The notes under the pieces were generated by a model. It searched no databases. It was not told where the DNA came from and saw only the letters and a list, made by a program, of their open reading frames with translations. A stretch of DNA of 45,955 bases from contig NZ_JABFDM010000021.1 of assembly GCF_013178945.1 (NCBI RefSeq), forward strand, positions 1-45,955, in the 5' to 3' direction. The stretch's first letter is position 1. Every line of letters begins with the position of its first letter. The translations under genes and the position numbers were made by a program. This DNA is from Bradyrhizobium aeschynomenes. GTDB lineage: Bacteria > Pseudomonadota > Alphaproteobacteria > Rhizobiales > Xanthobacteraceae. Of the stretch, positions 34,713-43,225 are shown piece by piece.

Positions 34713-36295
34713 ATGGGGTTAGCGCAAGCTGTTGATTCGTCTCGACAAGAGGGGATCGACGGCTTGCCTGGCCTCCACATCACCGACCACCAGATGAGGC
34801 TATACATGAGTTATCGACTGACGTTATCGGCCGAGGCCGCAGCGGCCAAAGCCGGGTTTTCGACGGCAAGCGCGTATCGGATCGAGGCTGATCCACGGCT
34901 ACCGTCGCAGAAGCAGGAGCCGCGAGGCCGGCGACGGCCCGATCCGCTGGCACCCTATTGGGACGCGGAGATCGAGCCGATCCTGAAGGCCGCGCCGGGG
35001 GTCCGGGCGGTGGGCGTGCTGGAGGAACTGCGCCGGCGCCATCCCGATCTCAATCCCAACATCCGCCGCACGCTGGAGCGGCGTATCACGGCCTGGCGCG
35101 CACTCCATGGCCCCGAGCGCGACGTCATCTTCCGCCAGGAGCATGAGCCCGGGAGGCTCGGCCTGTCGGACTTCACTGATGCCAGCGCGCTCGGCATCAC
35201 CATCGCAGGCGTGGCGCTCGACCACCGGCTCTATCACTTCCGGCTGGCGTTCTCCGGCTTCGCGCATGCCATGTTGTGCTCGGCGGCGAGAGCTTCGTCG
35301 CATTGGCCGAGGGCCTGCAGAACGCACTGTGGGCGCTCGGAGGGGTGCCGAGGGAGCATCGCAGCGACAGCCTGTCGGCGGCGTTCCGCAACCTTGCCAG
35401 GGATGCACGCGAGGACCTGACGCAACGCTACGACGCGTTGATGAAGCATTACGGCATGACGGCGACCCGCAACAATGCCGGCATCGCGCATGAGAACGGT
35501 TCGATCGAGAGCGCGCATGGCCATCTCAAGCAGGCGCTGGAAGACGCATTGCTGCTGCGGGGAACGCGCGACTTCGCCGACCTCGATGCCTATCGTGCCT
35601 TCGTCGACATGGTCGTCGGCCGCCGCAATGCCCATTGCGTGAAGCGGATCACGATCGAGAAGGAGATGCTGGCGCCGCTGCCGAAGAAGCGCACGAACGA
35701 CTTCGAGGAGAAGGTGATCCGCGTGACCTCGTCGGGCGGCTTCATCCTGCGCCGCGTGTTCTACACGGTGCCGTCGAAGCTGATCGGCCATCGTCTGCGC
35801 GTGCGCATCTTCGACGATCGCCTCGAATGCGTCCTCGGCACTACCATGGTTGCGATACAGCGCCGTGGCCGCCCCGTGTCAGAGAGCCAGGGTGGCCATG
35901 TCGTCGATTATCGTCACGTCATCCACGCCCTTCGGCGCAAGCCGATGGCGCTCGCTAATCTCGTCTATCGCGATCAGCTGTTCCCGCGCTCGGCCTATCG
36001 ACGCGCATTCGAAACGCTGCAGGATAGGTATGACGAGCGTCATGCCTGCAAGGTGACGGTCGAGCTCCTTGCTCTCGCTCACGAGCGGGCCTGCGAGGCC
36101 GAGCTCGCCGAGGCCATCGCCGCCGATCTCGATGCGGGACGGCTGCCGGATCTCGCCGCGCTCCGCCTCCGCTTCCGCCCCGAACAGGCATCAGTTCCCG
36201 ACGTCGCCGTCGAGCTTGCTTCGCTCGCCGTCTATGACGAGCTGGCTTGCCTGGGCTTCGCGCCGATGCCCCCGAACACGGGAGATGCAGCATGA
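34713..36295 (+). pseudogene. istA: IS21 transposase IstA, one frameshift
   Basis: The N-terminal part (LHITDHQMRLYMSYR, PRLPSQKQEPRGRRRPDPLA) and catalytic region (LGLSDFTDAS, then HENGSIESAHGHLKQAL with the DDE glutamate) are typical IstA. Frame 3 carries homology to FSGFAHA at about 35266; frame 2 continues with VLGGESFVALAEGLQNALW. Restoring one C (GCCCATGTTGTG) joins them. The rest runs to 36295 and includes the C-terminal DNA-binding part. The start is uncertain (ATG 34713 or an internal TTG near 34764). Without the repair only a short N-terminal fragment is made, so transposition is unlikely unless the shift is a sequencing error. Confidence 0.82.
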
Positions 36296-37116
36296 CCAGC
36301 ACGACGTCATCCATCGATGCCGCGCGCGTCGAACTGCTACTCACCGAGTTGCGCCTACCGAGCGTCAAGGCGATCTGGCCGAAGCTCGCCGCGCAATCGG
36401 ACAAGGAGGGCTGGCCGGCGGCGCGCTTCCTCGCAGCGCTCGCCGAACTCGAGGTCGCCGATCGCGGTCGCCGCCGGATCGAACGACACATGGTCGAAGC
36501 GCGCCTGCCTGCCGGCAAGACGCTCGCAAGCTTCGACTTCGACAGCGTGCCGATGCTGTCCAAGGCGCAGGTGATGGCGCTCGCCTCCGGCGATGTCTGG
36601 CTCGAGACCGGCGCCAACCTGCTGCTGTTCGGCCCGCCCGGCGGCGGCAAGAGCCATCTCAGCGCGGCGATCGGTCTGGCCCTCGTCGAGAACGGCTGGC
36701 GCGTGCTGTTCACGCGCACGACCGATCTCGTGCAGCGGCTGCAGACGGCGCGGCGCGAACTGGCGCTGGAAGCCGCCATCGCCAAGCTCGACCGCTACGA
36801 TCTCCTGATCCTCGACGACATCACCTACGTGTCGAAGGATCAGGCCGAGACCAGCGTGCTGTTCGAACTGATCGCCACCCGCTACGAGCGTCGCTCCCTG
36901 CTCATCACGGCCAATCAGCCGTTCGGCGAGTGGGGGCGCATCTTCCCAGATCAGGCCATGACGCTCGCCGCCGTCGACCGTCTCGTCCATCACGCCACGA
37001 TCATCGAGATGAACGTCGAGAGCTACCGCCGCAAGGCCGCCCTCGGCCGCAAGCGCGGCGCCGGCAGACCGCCGGTTCACGCAACGCCAGAGGAGGTCGA
37101 AAGCTCGGCTGATTGA
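36292..37116 (+). CDS. istB: IS21 helper ATPase IstB
   Basis: A 274-residue AAA+ ATPase that helps IstA capture target DNA. Its ATG overlaps the istA stop (ATGA). It has Walker A LLFGPPGGGKSHLSAAIG, Walker B YDLLILDDITYV, sensor region RRSLLITANQPFGEWGRIFP and the arginine-rich end KRGAGRPPV. The full family length is present with no lesion. The N-terminal helical domain (VELLLTELRLPSVKAIWPKL) is complete. Confidence 0.93.
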   Translation: MTSTTSSIDAARVELLLTELRLPSVKAIWPKLAAQSDKEGWPAARFLAALAELEVADRGRRRIERHMVEARLPAGKTLASFDFDSVPMLSKAQVMALASGDVWLETGANLLLFGPPGGGKSHLSAAIGLALVENGWRVLFTRTTDLVQRLQTARRELALEAAIAKLDRYDLLILDDITYVSKDQAETSVLFELIATRYERRSLLITANQPFGEWGRIFPDQAMTLAAVDRLVHHATIIEMNVESYRRKAALGRKRGAGRPPVHATPEEVESSAD

Positions 37117-37254
37117 CGCTGCGACACCGCTGATTGTCGCCCAGCGTCAATCAGCCCTTGCCAAGCCCGGAGCCGGCGACAATGATCACGGGACCCGGCC
37201 CCGATCTTCTCATCCAGATTGACGCCCAGTTCTCATCCTGATCGTCGCGCTACA

Positions 37255-37543
37255 CATGCCAGTGGGAATCGTCTAGCCTGTACCGGTCGGCTACCTCAGA
37301 TACGCCTTTGAGGAGCTGATAGTGGAGATCGCGTCAGCCTCCAGCTGCGTGGTCGTCGGAATTGTGCCGATCGTGCGCGACGCAGACTACATCGGCGCCT
37401 GGCTCGACGTCTGCGGGACGACAATCGCGCCATCGTTCAGGCGGCGAGCCCAGCGGGCAGGGTGGCCGGTTATCTTCTCGGCTTTGCGCCCGACGCAGTC
37501 GGCGCCGCCAGGTGGCGGTGAAAAGGATCGCAAGGCCGCCTGA
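37255..37543 (+). pseudogene. ardC: ardC-like remnant, 3' part beyond IS21
   Basis: After the second CATGCC the sequence reads SGNRLACTGRL in the frame of the 5' part. It then continues, one frame away, with YLRYAFEELIVEIASASSCV, VVGIVPIVRDADYIGAWLDV and CGTTIAPSFRRRAQRAGW. This matches the end of ArdC-type zincin proteins (EELxAE helix, then ...YIxxWLxxL...AxxxA). ArdC proteins protect incoming ssDNA from restriction and are common in rhizobial ICEs. Two lesions (IS and frameshift) make it non-functional. Confidence 0.65.
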
Positions 37544-37616
37544 GCATTTGAGGAGAGGCAGAGGGCGAGAGGTGCTCTGCGATGGGTGAAGGCTCGAGAG
37601 AGAGGCTCCGTCGCGC

Positions 37617-37739
37617 GACATTCCCTTCAACAAGCTGGTGCTGAGCCAGTCCAACGTGTGCCGCGTCAACGGCGGCGCTTTTATTGAGCAACTCGCGGAG
37701 AGCATTGCCAAGCGGACGTTGCTGCAAAGCCTGAACTGA
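37617..37739 (+). pseudogene. parB: ParB/RepB-like N-terminal fragment
   Basis: The frame DIPFNKLVLSQSNVCRVNGG, AFIEQLAESIAKRTLLQSLN and then a stop is the beginning of the ParB nuclease-like domain of ICE/plasmid ParB proteins, where 'LLQSL.V' normally continues into the catalytic region. Here it stops after 40 residues. It is a short relic consistent with a decayed ICE. Confidence 0.65.
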
Positions 37740-37835
37740 CCTCCTTATGTAGCTGCATGCCTGCTCTCTTGCCGGGCGGGGTGCTTCGTGTAGTGCTATT
37801 GGCCGGTCTTCGAGCGGTTGCCATGGGGGCTGTAG

Positions 37836-38221
37836 CGCGACCGAGGTCGACTGGCGCGCCCATGGCTTCGCCGGCGCGGAGTTGCTGTACGGCGTCGGGT
37901 TCTTCCACCAGGCCCACCAGCCGTCGATGACTGCCACGCCCTGCTGGGAGTCCTGGACTTGGTCCTGCCGAGGACTGTCTCGCCGGTGCTCGCCGCTCTG
38001 CTGCAGACCGCGCGCAAGGCCAGACGAGGGTCTGGGCGGAGAAGTCTCCGTTGGAACTTAAGGACGCACTGAAGAAGCGCGGCTACGTCTGGTCGGACGG
38101 CGGGGACGGGCGGCCGAAGTCCCGGTACGTCGACGTCGGCGAGACCGCTCTCGATGACGAGATCGCCTTCCTCCGGCCCGAAATCTATCTCCGGGACTTC
38201 GATTCCCGCTGCAGCGGCTGA
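37836..38221 (+). pseudogene. 3'-5' exonuclease (DnaQ-like) remnant, two frameshifts
   Basis: Collinear pieces are EVDWRAHGFAGAELLYGVGF FHQAHQ, VDDCHALLGVLDLVLP (with the Exo III-type His-x(n)-Asp region) and RVWAEKSPLELKDALKKRGY with WSDGGDGRPKSRYVDV to the stop. They lie in three frames and match the C-terminal half of the exonuclease found beside ICE and plasmid genes in rhizobia. The N-terminal DxE half is missing. Non-functional. Confidence 0.65.
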
Positions 38222-38259
38222 CAGCATTCGAGACGGGTTCGGGACGGGTTTGAGCAGAT

Positions 38260-39377
38260 CTAGTGTCCTGAACCAGAAGTTCGCAACATCGGGTCTTGTT
38301 TTTCCGGGGCATTGTAACGACAGAAGCGCTCGATGGAAGCAAGGATGTCGTCGGCGGATTTGGTCCATCGGAACGGTTTCGGATCGGCGTTTTGTCGTTC
38401 GATGAATGGGGCGATGTCTGCCCTGAGGGCGGCTATGCTGCGATAGACGCCGCGCCTGATCTTCTTATCGGTGAGGAGCGAGAAGAAGCTCTCCACTTGG
38501 TTGAGCCACGACAAACTGGTCGGGGTCAGGTGGACGTGCCAGCGCGGCCGTTTTACGAGCCATCTTTGGATCAATGGCGTCTTGTGCGTGGCGTAGTTAT
38601 CCATAACCAAGTGAACGTCGTGCTCAGACGGCACTCTCGCTTCGATCTCGTCGACGAACTTGCGGAACTCGGCTGCGCGATGGCGCCCGTAGCATTTGCC
38701 AATCACCCATCCGGTCGCAATATCGAGGGCAGCGAACAGAGATGTGGTGCCATGCCTTTTGTAGTCATGGGTTCTTCGGGCTGCTTGGCCGGGACGCATC
38801 GGCAGCATCGGCTGGCTGCGGTCTAGCGCCTGGATTTGGGACTTCTCGTCCACACACAGAACGATGGCGTGCTCCGGCGGTGAGACGTAGAGGCCTACGA
38901 CATCGCGCACCTTGGCTACTAAGTTCGGGTCGGTCGAGAGCTTGAACGTCTCCATCCGGTGCGGCTGGAGGCCGAAGGCCGGCCAGATGCGTTGTACCGT
39001 CGATACGGATAGGCCGCTCGCCTTCGCCATGTCCCGGGAGCTCCAGTGAGGGGCGTTCTCGGGGCAACTCTCCAACGTTCTCACGATCACGGCTTCGATG
39101 CGGGCGTCGTCAATCGTGCGAGGCGCGCCGGAGCGCGGTTCATCATGCAGCCCGGCCACCGCTGCTCTACAAAACGCCGTCGCCACTTGCCTACTGTGCC
39201 CCGCTCCAGGCCTAGCTTCGCTGCCACGTCCTTGTTCTGACCGCCTTCCGCGCAGGTCTGCACGATCCGGGCTCTCAAAGCCAGCGCCTGCGCCGTCTTC
39301 CGCCGCTTCGTCAGCGACGTCAGTTCGGCGCGCTCGTCATCGCTCAATATCAGGGGGGAAAGGTGCTGGACCGCCAT
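38260..39377 (-). CDS. IS630-family transposase, split by a -1/+1 frameshift
   Basis: The upstream frame from ATG 39377 (GGAGG ahead) carries the helix-turn-helix part (LGLERGTVGKWRRRFVEQR). The downstream frame from about 39160 carries the DDE core (LCVDEKSQIQALDR, HLVMDNYATHK, WLNQVESFFSLLT). The junction needs one extra G (CGGGTGGCC), giving VEQRVAGLHDEP. It may be a mutation, a sequencing error or an in-vivo frameshift, which some IS630 elements use. The stop codon TAG is formed at the element's outer edge from the duplicated TA plus the first flanking base, so the protein's end depends on the insertion site. Confidence 0.8.
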
Positions 39378-39467
39378 TGTAGCCTCCGTCGCTGTTTGCC
39401 TCAATTCTTGGCACAGCGACGCGAAGCTACTGGGAATCTATGATTGCGAACTTGTGACTCGGGACAC
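38263..39467 (-). mobile_element. IS630-family insertion sequence
   Basis: A 1205-bp element. The outer ends are inverted: GTGTCCTGAACCAGAAGTTC on the left, GTGTCCCGAGTCACAAGTTC read inward from the right, both followed by GCAA. It is flanked by TA on each side (38261-38262, 39468-39469), the standard IS630 target duplication. It lies next to the exonuclease remnant. Confidence 0.87.
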
Positions 39468-40139
39468 TAGCTAGCGATCACGTGCGGCCTGCCATGCGCC
39501 GCTTGCCCAGGCTCCGGCGGTCCGAGGCGACGTCGGTCTCTTCGACAAAGCCGTGCCTTGGTGGCCTGTCGCCTGGCGACTGCTCGCAACGTAGCTCAGG
39601 CCTGGGAGGCGAGACCCCAAGTCCTTCTGAAAGGTGTTCCGAAGCCCGATCTAGTTGACCTGCATCAACGGCGCGGAGGAAAACCGCCACCGGTTTGGAC
39701 AGCGCCTGGGCCGGTCGGGGTGTCGAGTTCGCTATTGGCGATCAGTCGGCGCCATGCAATGAACTCAACGCCCATTTCGGATCCGGCGACACCCGATAGT
39801 TTTCGGTGCGGTCGATGGAGCGCCGAAAGTCCGAAAAGTCGTCGCGTATTCGGCTTGGTTGCGGATGCCATGGTGTCCGCGCAGGGCTAAAGAATCGAGG
39901 TGCCGGTTCGCACTCGGCGCGACGAGTGCATGAGGGGAGCGTGTCGTCCTAAAGCAGCTTCGCGAGGGGACCGGAAACGCAGCGACGTGCATGTACGGTG
40001 ATCTTCGAGCAGCGCTTCGGACAGTGGCGGGAGAAGCCGCCAATCGCTGAAATTATTGTGTGCCCAGATTGTGCCCCGGCAAACTGGGGGCACTTCGATA
40101 GGGAAGCAGTCGTTTAAGTTGTTGAATTTTTTGATTTAA
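39468..40139. other. Island edge between IS630 and tRNA-Val, no supported gene
   Basis: No integrase is found here although many tRNA-targeting islands keep theirs next to the tRNA. Frames on both strands (for example minus 39665-39871 with GVEFIAWRRLIANSELD) are unassigned and could be relics. Confidence 0.4.
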
Positions 40140-40214
40140 TGGTGGGCGCACAAGGGATCGAACCTTGGACCTCTCCCGTGTGAAGGGAACGCTCTCCCGC
40201 TGAGCTATGCGCCC
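40140..40214 (-). tRNA. tRNA-Val (anticodon CAC)
   Basis: The minus strand gives a full cloverleaf: acceptor GGGCGCA pairing with TGCGCCC, D arm AGCTCAGCGGGAGAGC, anticodon loop TTCACAC (CAC), T arm GGTTCGATCC and an encoded CCA. tRNA-Val is the known integration site of the Bradyrhizobium symbiosis island; the 3' half of this gene would be one attachment site. No second copy of the 3' end is present in the window. Confidence 0.96.
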
Positions 40215-40459
40215 GGATCCCGGTGGCTGCCGGCCGGCTGAGAGGCCATGCTGGCAGCTGCCGAAGCAGTCCGTCGGAGCCCGCGATTTACGAAGCGCGG
40301 GCAGGGGGTGTCAAGGATTTGCGGCGCGGTTGGCGAGGAAAACTGCCGGGGTGCGGCGGCCCGTCCTCGATGGGGGCCGAATCCGGCCCTCTCGCGGGCC
40401 GGCCTCCCTGCCGAAGCGAGGGGCAGAGCCGGCCTCGGCGCCGATCCGGTCCGGCGGCC

Positions 40460-41737
40460 TCAGGCCCCGAGCTGCCGTGCTCGCGATGCATGAGACTGTA
40501 GCGCCCGGATGCGGTCGGCCAGGGTGCCACCTTGCGGACCGCCTGCGCCGGCCGGAGCCGTGGCAACACCATTGGCGTTGGCAGGCTTGGCGGCCGGCTC
40601 GGCGGCCAGCATGGCCTCGATGGTCGAGTTCGGGCCCTCGATCTGCATCGCGAGCTTGGCGACCTCGGCGGCGATGTCGTTGATGCGCTCGCGGAGCAGC
40701 GCGTTCTCCATGCGCTCCTGGGCCCAGGTGCTCTCGGCCTGCTGCTGGATCGCGTTCATCTCGCGCTGCAGCTTGGTGCGCTCGTCGCGGGCGGCCTGCA
40801 GTTGCTCTTCGAGCGCGGCCTTTTCCGACTTGATCCGCTCGAAGGCGGCCGATTTGCCGCTGCCCATGCCGGCGAGCTCCTCGCGCAGCTCCTTCAAGGC
40901 ACGGTCGGCGGCGGCATTGGCCTCGCGCAGCTGGTTGTTCTCGAAATCGCGCTCGGCCAGCAGCTTGCCCTGGGTCGACAGCCGGCCCTCGAGGTCGGCC
41001 ACGCGCGTGGCCAGCATCTCGGCTTCCTTGACCTGGACGATCAGCTGGCGGTCGAGCTCGGTGACGCGCTGGCTGAGATTTTCGACCCGCGCGCGGGCAT
41101 CGTTGAGCGCCTTGGTCGCGGTATCCGATTCGTCTCGCTCCAACGCCAGCCGGGCCTGGGTTGCGGAGAATTCCTTCTCGGCGTCGGAGACGCGGCTGCG
41201 CAGCTCCTCGACCTGGGTCTTGACCGACACCAGCTCGACCTGCCGGCTGTCGGCCAGCAGCGACTTGTCATTGAGCTCGGTGGTCAGGCGGACAAGCTCG
41301 GCCTGCTTCTCCTTCAGCGCCTGCTCGGCGGCGCGCAGCGCCTCGGTCTTGGCGGCGAACTCTTCCTCGGTGGCGCGCAGCTGGTCCTTCAGCGCCTTCT
41401 CGCGCGCTTCGAGGGCGAAGATCGCGGCGTTCTTCTCGCCGAGCTCGATCTTCATGCGGTTGATGGCGTCGGTCTTCTTGCCGAGATCGGCGAGTTGGCC
41501 GGTGGCCTTGTTCTTGAGCGCGTCGACGCTCATCTCCAGCCGCCGCGCCGACATCGCGAACTCCGCGCGCAGCTGGTCCTTGTCGGCCTGGATTTCGGCC
41601 ATCGACAGCGGCGTGGCCGCCTCGAGCCGGCGCGTCGTCAGCCGCACCGCACGATTGTGCACCAGCGGCACGATCATGAGGGCACAGAGCATGGCGATCA
41701 GAAAACCGATCGCAAAATACATGATCGGCTCGACCAT
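40460..41737 (-). CDS. Membrane-anchored coiled-coil protein, conserved hypothetical
   Basis: A 425-residue protein. One N-terminal membrane helix (IMYFAIGFLIAMLCALMIVP) is followed by a long heptad-rich coiled coil (residues of about 40-370: ALEAREKALKDQLRATEEEF, QVEELRSRVSDAEKEFSATQ, ELREELAGMGSGKSAAFERI) and an Ala/Pro-rich tail. The layout suggests a structural or scaffolding protein in the periplasm or at the inner membrane. No enzyme motif. GGGAG nine bases ahead selects ATG 41737; TTG 41746 is possible. First backbone gene beyond the tRNA, with typical high-GC codon use. Confidence 0.85.
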   Translation of the reverse strand: MVEPIMYFAIGFLIAMLCALMIVPLVHNRAVRLTTRRLEAATPLSMAEIQADKDQLRAEFAMSARRLEMSVDALKNKATGQLADLGKKTDAINRMKIELGEKNAAIFALEAREKALKDQLRATEEEFAAKTEALRAAEQALKEKQAELVRLTTELNDKSLLADSRQVELVSVKTQVEELRSRVSDAEKEFSATQARLALERDESDTATKALNDARARVENLSQRVTELDRQLIVQVKEAEMLATRVADLEGRLSTQGKLLAERDFENNQLREANAAADRALKELREELAGMGSGKSAAFERIKSEKAALEEQLQAARDERTKLQREMNAIQQQAESTWAQERMENALLRERINDIAAEVAKLAMQIEGPNSTIEAMLAAEPAAKPANANGVATAPAGAGGPQGGTLADRIRALQSHASRARQLGA

Positions 41738-41882
41738 GACGCACAACTCCCGGTCCGGAATGATTAACGGAATGACAATGCACGGCAGGCTGATTCAACG
41801 CCAGCCCAATGCCGTGTTAACCTTGATCCGTCACGGGAGAGCGTGTCTTAGTGGTATCAGCTGGCGGAATCAGCTCACGCGA

Positions 41883-42578
41883 TCAGAACGGGTTCCAGGT
41901 CGCGCTCGGCGTGAATTTGAGGTACCCGACATTGGCGCCGAGCCGCAGGCCGATACCGGACCTGATCGGCACCAGCACGATGTTGTTGGCGGTCAAAGCC
42001 GTCATGCCGAAGCCGCCGACGATGTAGGCCGAGCCGTCGATGCCGACGAAGCGCTGATAGATCGCGCTGGTGGCCGGCAGATTATAGACCAGCGTCATGG
42101 TGCGGGCGCCGTCGCCGCCCCAGTCGAAGCCGAGCGAGGGACCCTGCCAGTAGACGCGGAGATCGCCGGCATTCTTGGTGTAGAGCGTGCCCTCGCCGTA
42201 ACGCAGCCCTGCGACGAACGCTCCGGCGCCTTCCTCGCCGAGGATGTAGCCGTTCGGCAGGCCCCATTGGCTGACCGCGCGCTCGATCACCGAGGCGAGC
42301 CCGCGCGAGACGTTGCCGAAGAAGCGGTGGCCGGCATTGACCAGTTCGTCCGGATTGAAGCTATCCGGAGCCGGGGCCCGCTGCGGCGGCGGCGCGGGCT
42401 GCTGATAGGGCGGTGCTGCCTGATAGGGCGGCGCCCCTTGATAGGGCGGCGCCCCTTGATAGGGCGGCGCCGCCTGGGGAGGCGGCGAAGGCGGGGGCGC
42501 CTGCTGCGCGGCGACCGACGCGGTCAGGGCCAGCACGGCCGCAAGCGTCGTGGCGGCGAGGCGGATTGCGAAACTCAT
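41883..42578 (-). CDS. DUF1134 exported protein
   Basis: From ATG 42578 (AGGGGA ahead) the protein has 231 residues. It has a signal peptide (LAATTLAAVLALTASVAAQ), a proline/tyrosine repeat linker (APPYQG units, residues of about 35-60), and the DUF1134 domain: AGHRFFGNVSRGLASVIERA, GEGAGAFVAGLRYGEGTLY, GPSLGFDWGGDGARTMTLVY and GGFGMTALTANNIVLVPIRS. DUF1134 resembles lipid-binding SYLF-type domains and is conserved in Rhizobiales; its function is not established. The linker repeat is encoded by near-perfect 18-bp units. Confidence 0.88.
   Translation of the reverse strand: MSFAIRLAATTLAAVLALTASVAAQQAPPPSPPPQAAPPYQGAPPYQGAPPYQAAPPYQQPAPPPQRAPAPDSFNPDELVNAGHRFFGNVSRGLASVIERAVSQWGLPNGYILGEEGAGAFVAGLRYGEGTLYTKNAGDLRVYWQGPSLGFDWGGDGARTMTLVYNLPATSAIYQRFVGIDGSAYIVGGFGMTALTANNIVLVPIRSGIGLRLGANVGYLKFTPSATWNPF
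42403..42474. repeat. Four 18-bp tandem repeats inside the DUF1134 gene
   Basis: Units begin TGATAGGGCGGCGCCCCT; the middle two are identical, the outer two differ by few bases. They encode the repeated APPYQ linker, and the copy number may vary between strains. Confidence 0.85.
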
Positions 42579-42699
42579 CGATGGAAATCCCCTGCTATCG
42601 GCAGCCCGACCCGCGCCTTTAACCAGACGCCAACCACATCCGGCGATGGTCGGACGAGGGGCGATAGCCCCTGCGACTCCCATGTTATCGGCACCAACT

Positions 42700-43212
42700 A
42701 TGACCGCACAACGGCAACAACGGAACTGGAGCTGGTCAAAGCCGCTGTTTTGCCGCGTAATTGCCGCCATCGCGCTCGCCGCGCCGCTGATGCCGCCGGT
42801 CGCCTTGCGCGCGGCCACCACCCAGCGAATCATCTCCGACCGCTTCAGCGGGCTGGCGATCGACGGCTTCGACCCCGTGTCGTATTTCGTCGACGGCAAG
42901 GCACTGCTGGGCCTTCCCGATTACGAGGCGTCGCAGGGCGGGGTGGTCTGGCGGTTCCGCAACGAGGGCAATCGCGCCTCCTTCCTGGCCCACCCGGAGG
43001 TCTATGGCCCGCAATTCGGCGGCTATGACCCGACCGACGTTGCGCGCGGTATCACAGTGGCCGGCAACCCGCGCTTCTTCGCCGTGGTCGAGGACCGGCT
43101 GTTCCTGTTCAGCCGGGAGGAGAGCCGGGATGCCTTCAAGGCGGATCCGGCCCGTTACCTGGCGAAGGCCGAGGCCCGCTGGTCGGCGCTGCAGGAAGAT
43201 CTGCCGCAATGA
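42700..43212 (+). CDS. Exported YHS-domain protein
   Basis: A 170-residue protein with an N-terminal export segment (LFCRVIAAIALAAPLMPPVA) followed by a YHS domain: AIDGFDPVSYFVDGKALLGL, VVWRFRNEGNRASFLAHPEV and YGPQFGGYDPTDVARG, and a second repeat-like part FFAVVEDRLFLFSREESRDA FKADP. YHS domains often bind metals; the canonical Cys is replaced by Asp-Pro-Val-Ser as in the periplasmic subgroup. ATG 42682 is an equally possible start; neither has a clear ribosome site. It faces cysQ, whose 3' end is 14 bases away. Confidence 0.85.
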   Translation: MTAQRQQRNWSWSKPLFCRVIAAIALAAPLMPPVALRAATTQRIISDRFSGLAIDGFDPVSYFVDGKALLGLPDYEASQGGVVWRFRNEGNRASFLAHPEVYGPQFGGYDPTDVARGITVAGNPRFFAVVEDRLFLFSREESRDAFKADPARYLAKAEARWSALQEDLPQ

Positions 43213-43225
43213 GACGCGGCCGGTC

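Larger units (their letters stand above)
34571..37254 (+). mobile_element. IS21-family insertion sequence
   Basis: A 2684-bp element with istA and istB. The termini are inverted: the left end TGCGCGGCGACAATCAAG and the right end (read inward) TGTAGCGCGACGATCAGG share most positions. Each is followed by a second internal copy of the CGACAATC...GATGAGA type repeat, as IS21 ends carry multiple transposase sites. Flanked by CATGCC duplications. It splits an ardC-like remnant. Its GC content is much higher than that of the peptide locus to the left. Confidence 0.88.

Noticed and set aside
36069..37112. 347-codon frame overlapping istA/istB
   Set aside because: Arg/Pro-rich shadow of istB, which is recognised in another frame.
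40509..43028. Very long plus-strand frames opposite the coiled-coil and DUF1134 genes
   Set aside because: Shadow frames of high-GC coding sequence; Ser/Arg-rich translation, and the minus strand has clear genes.
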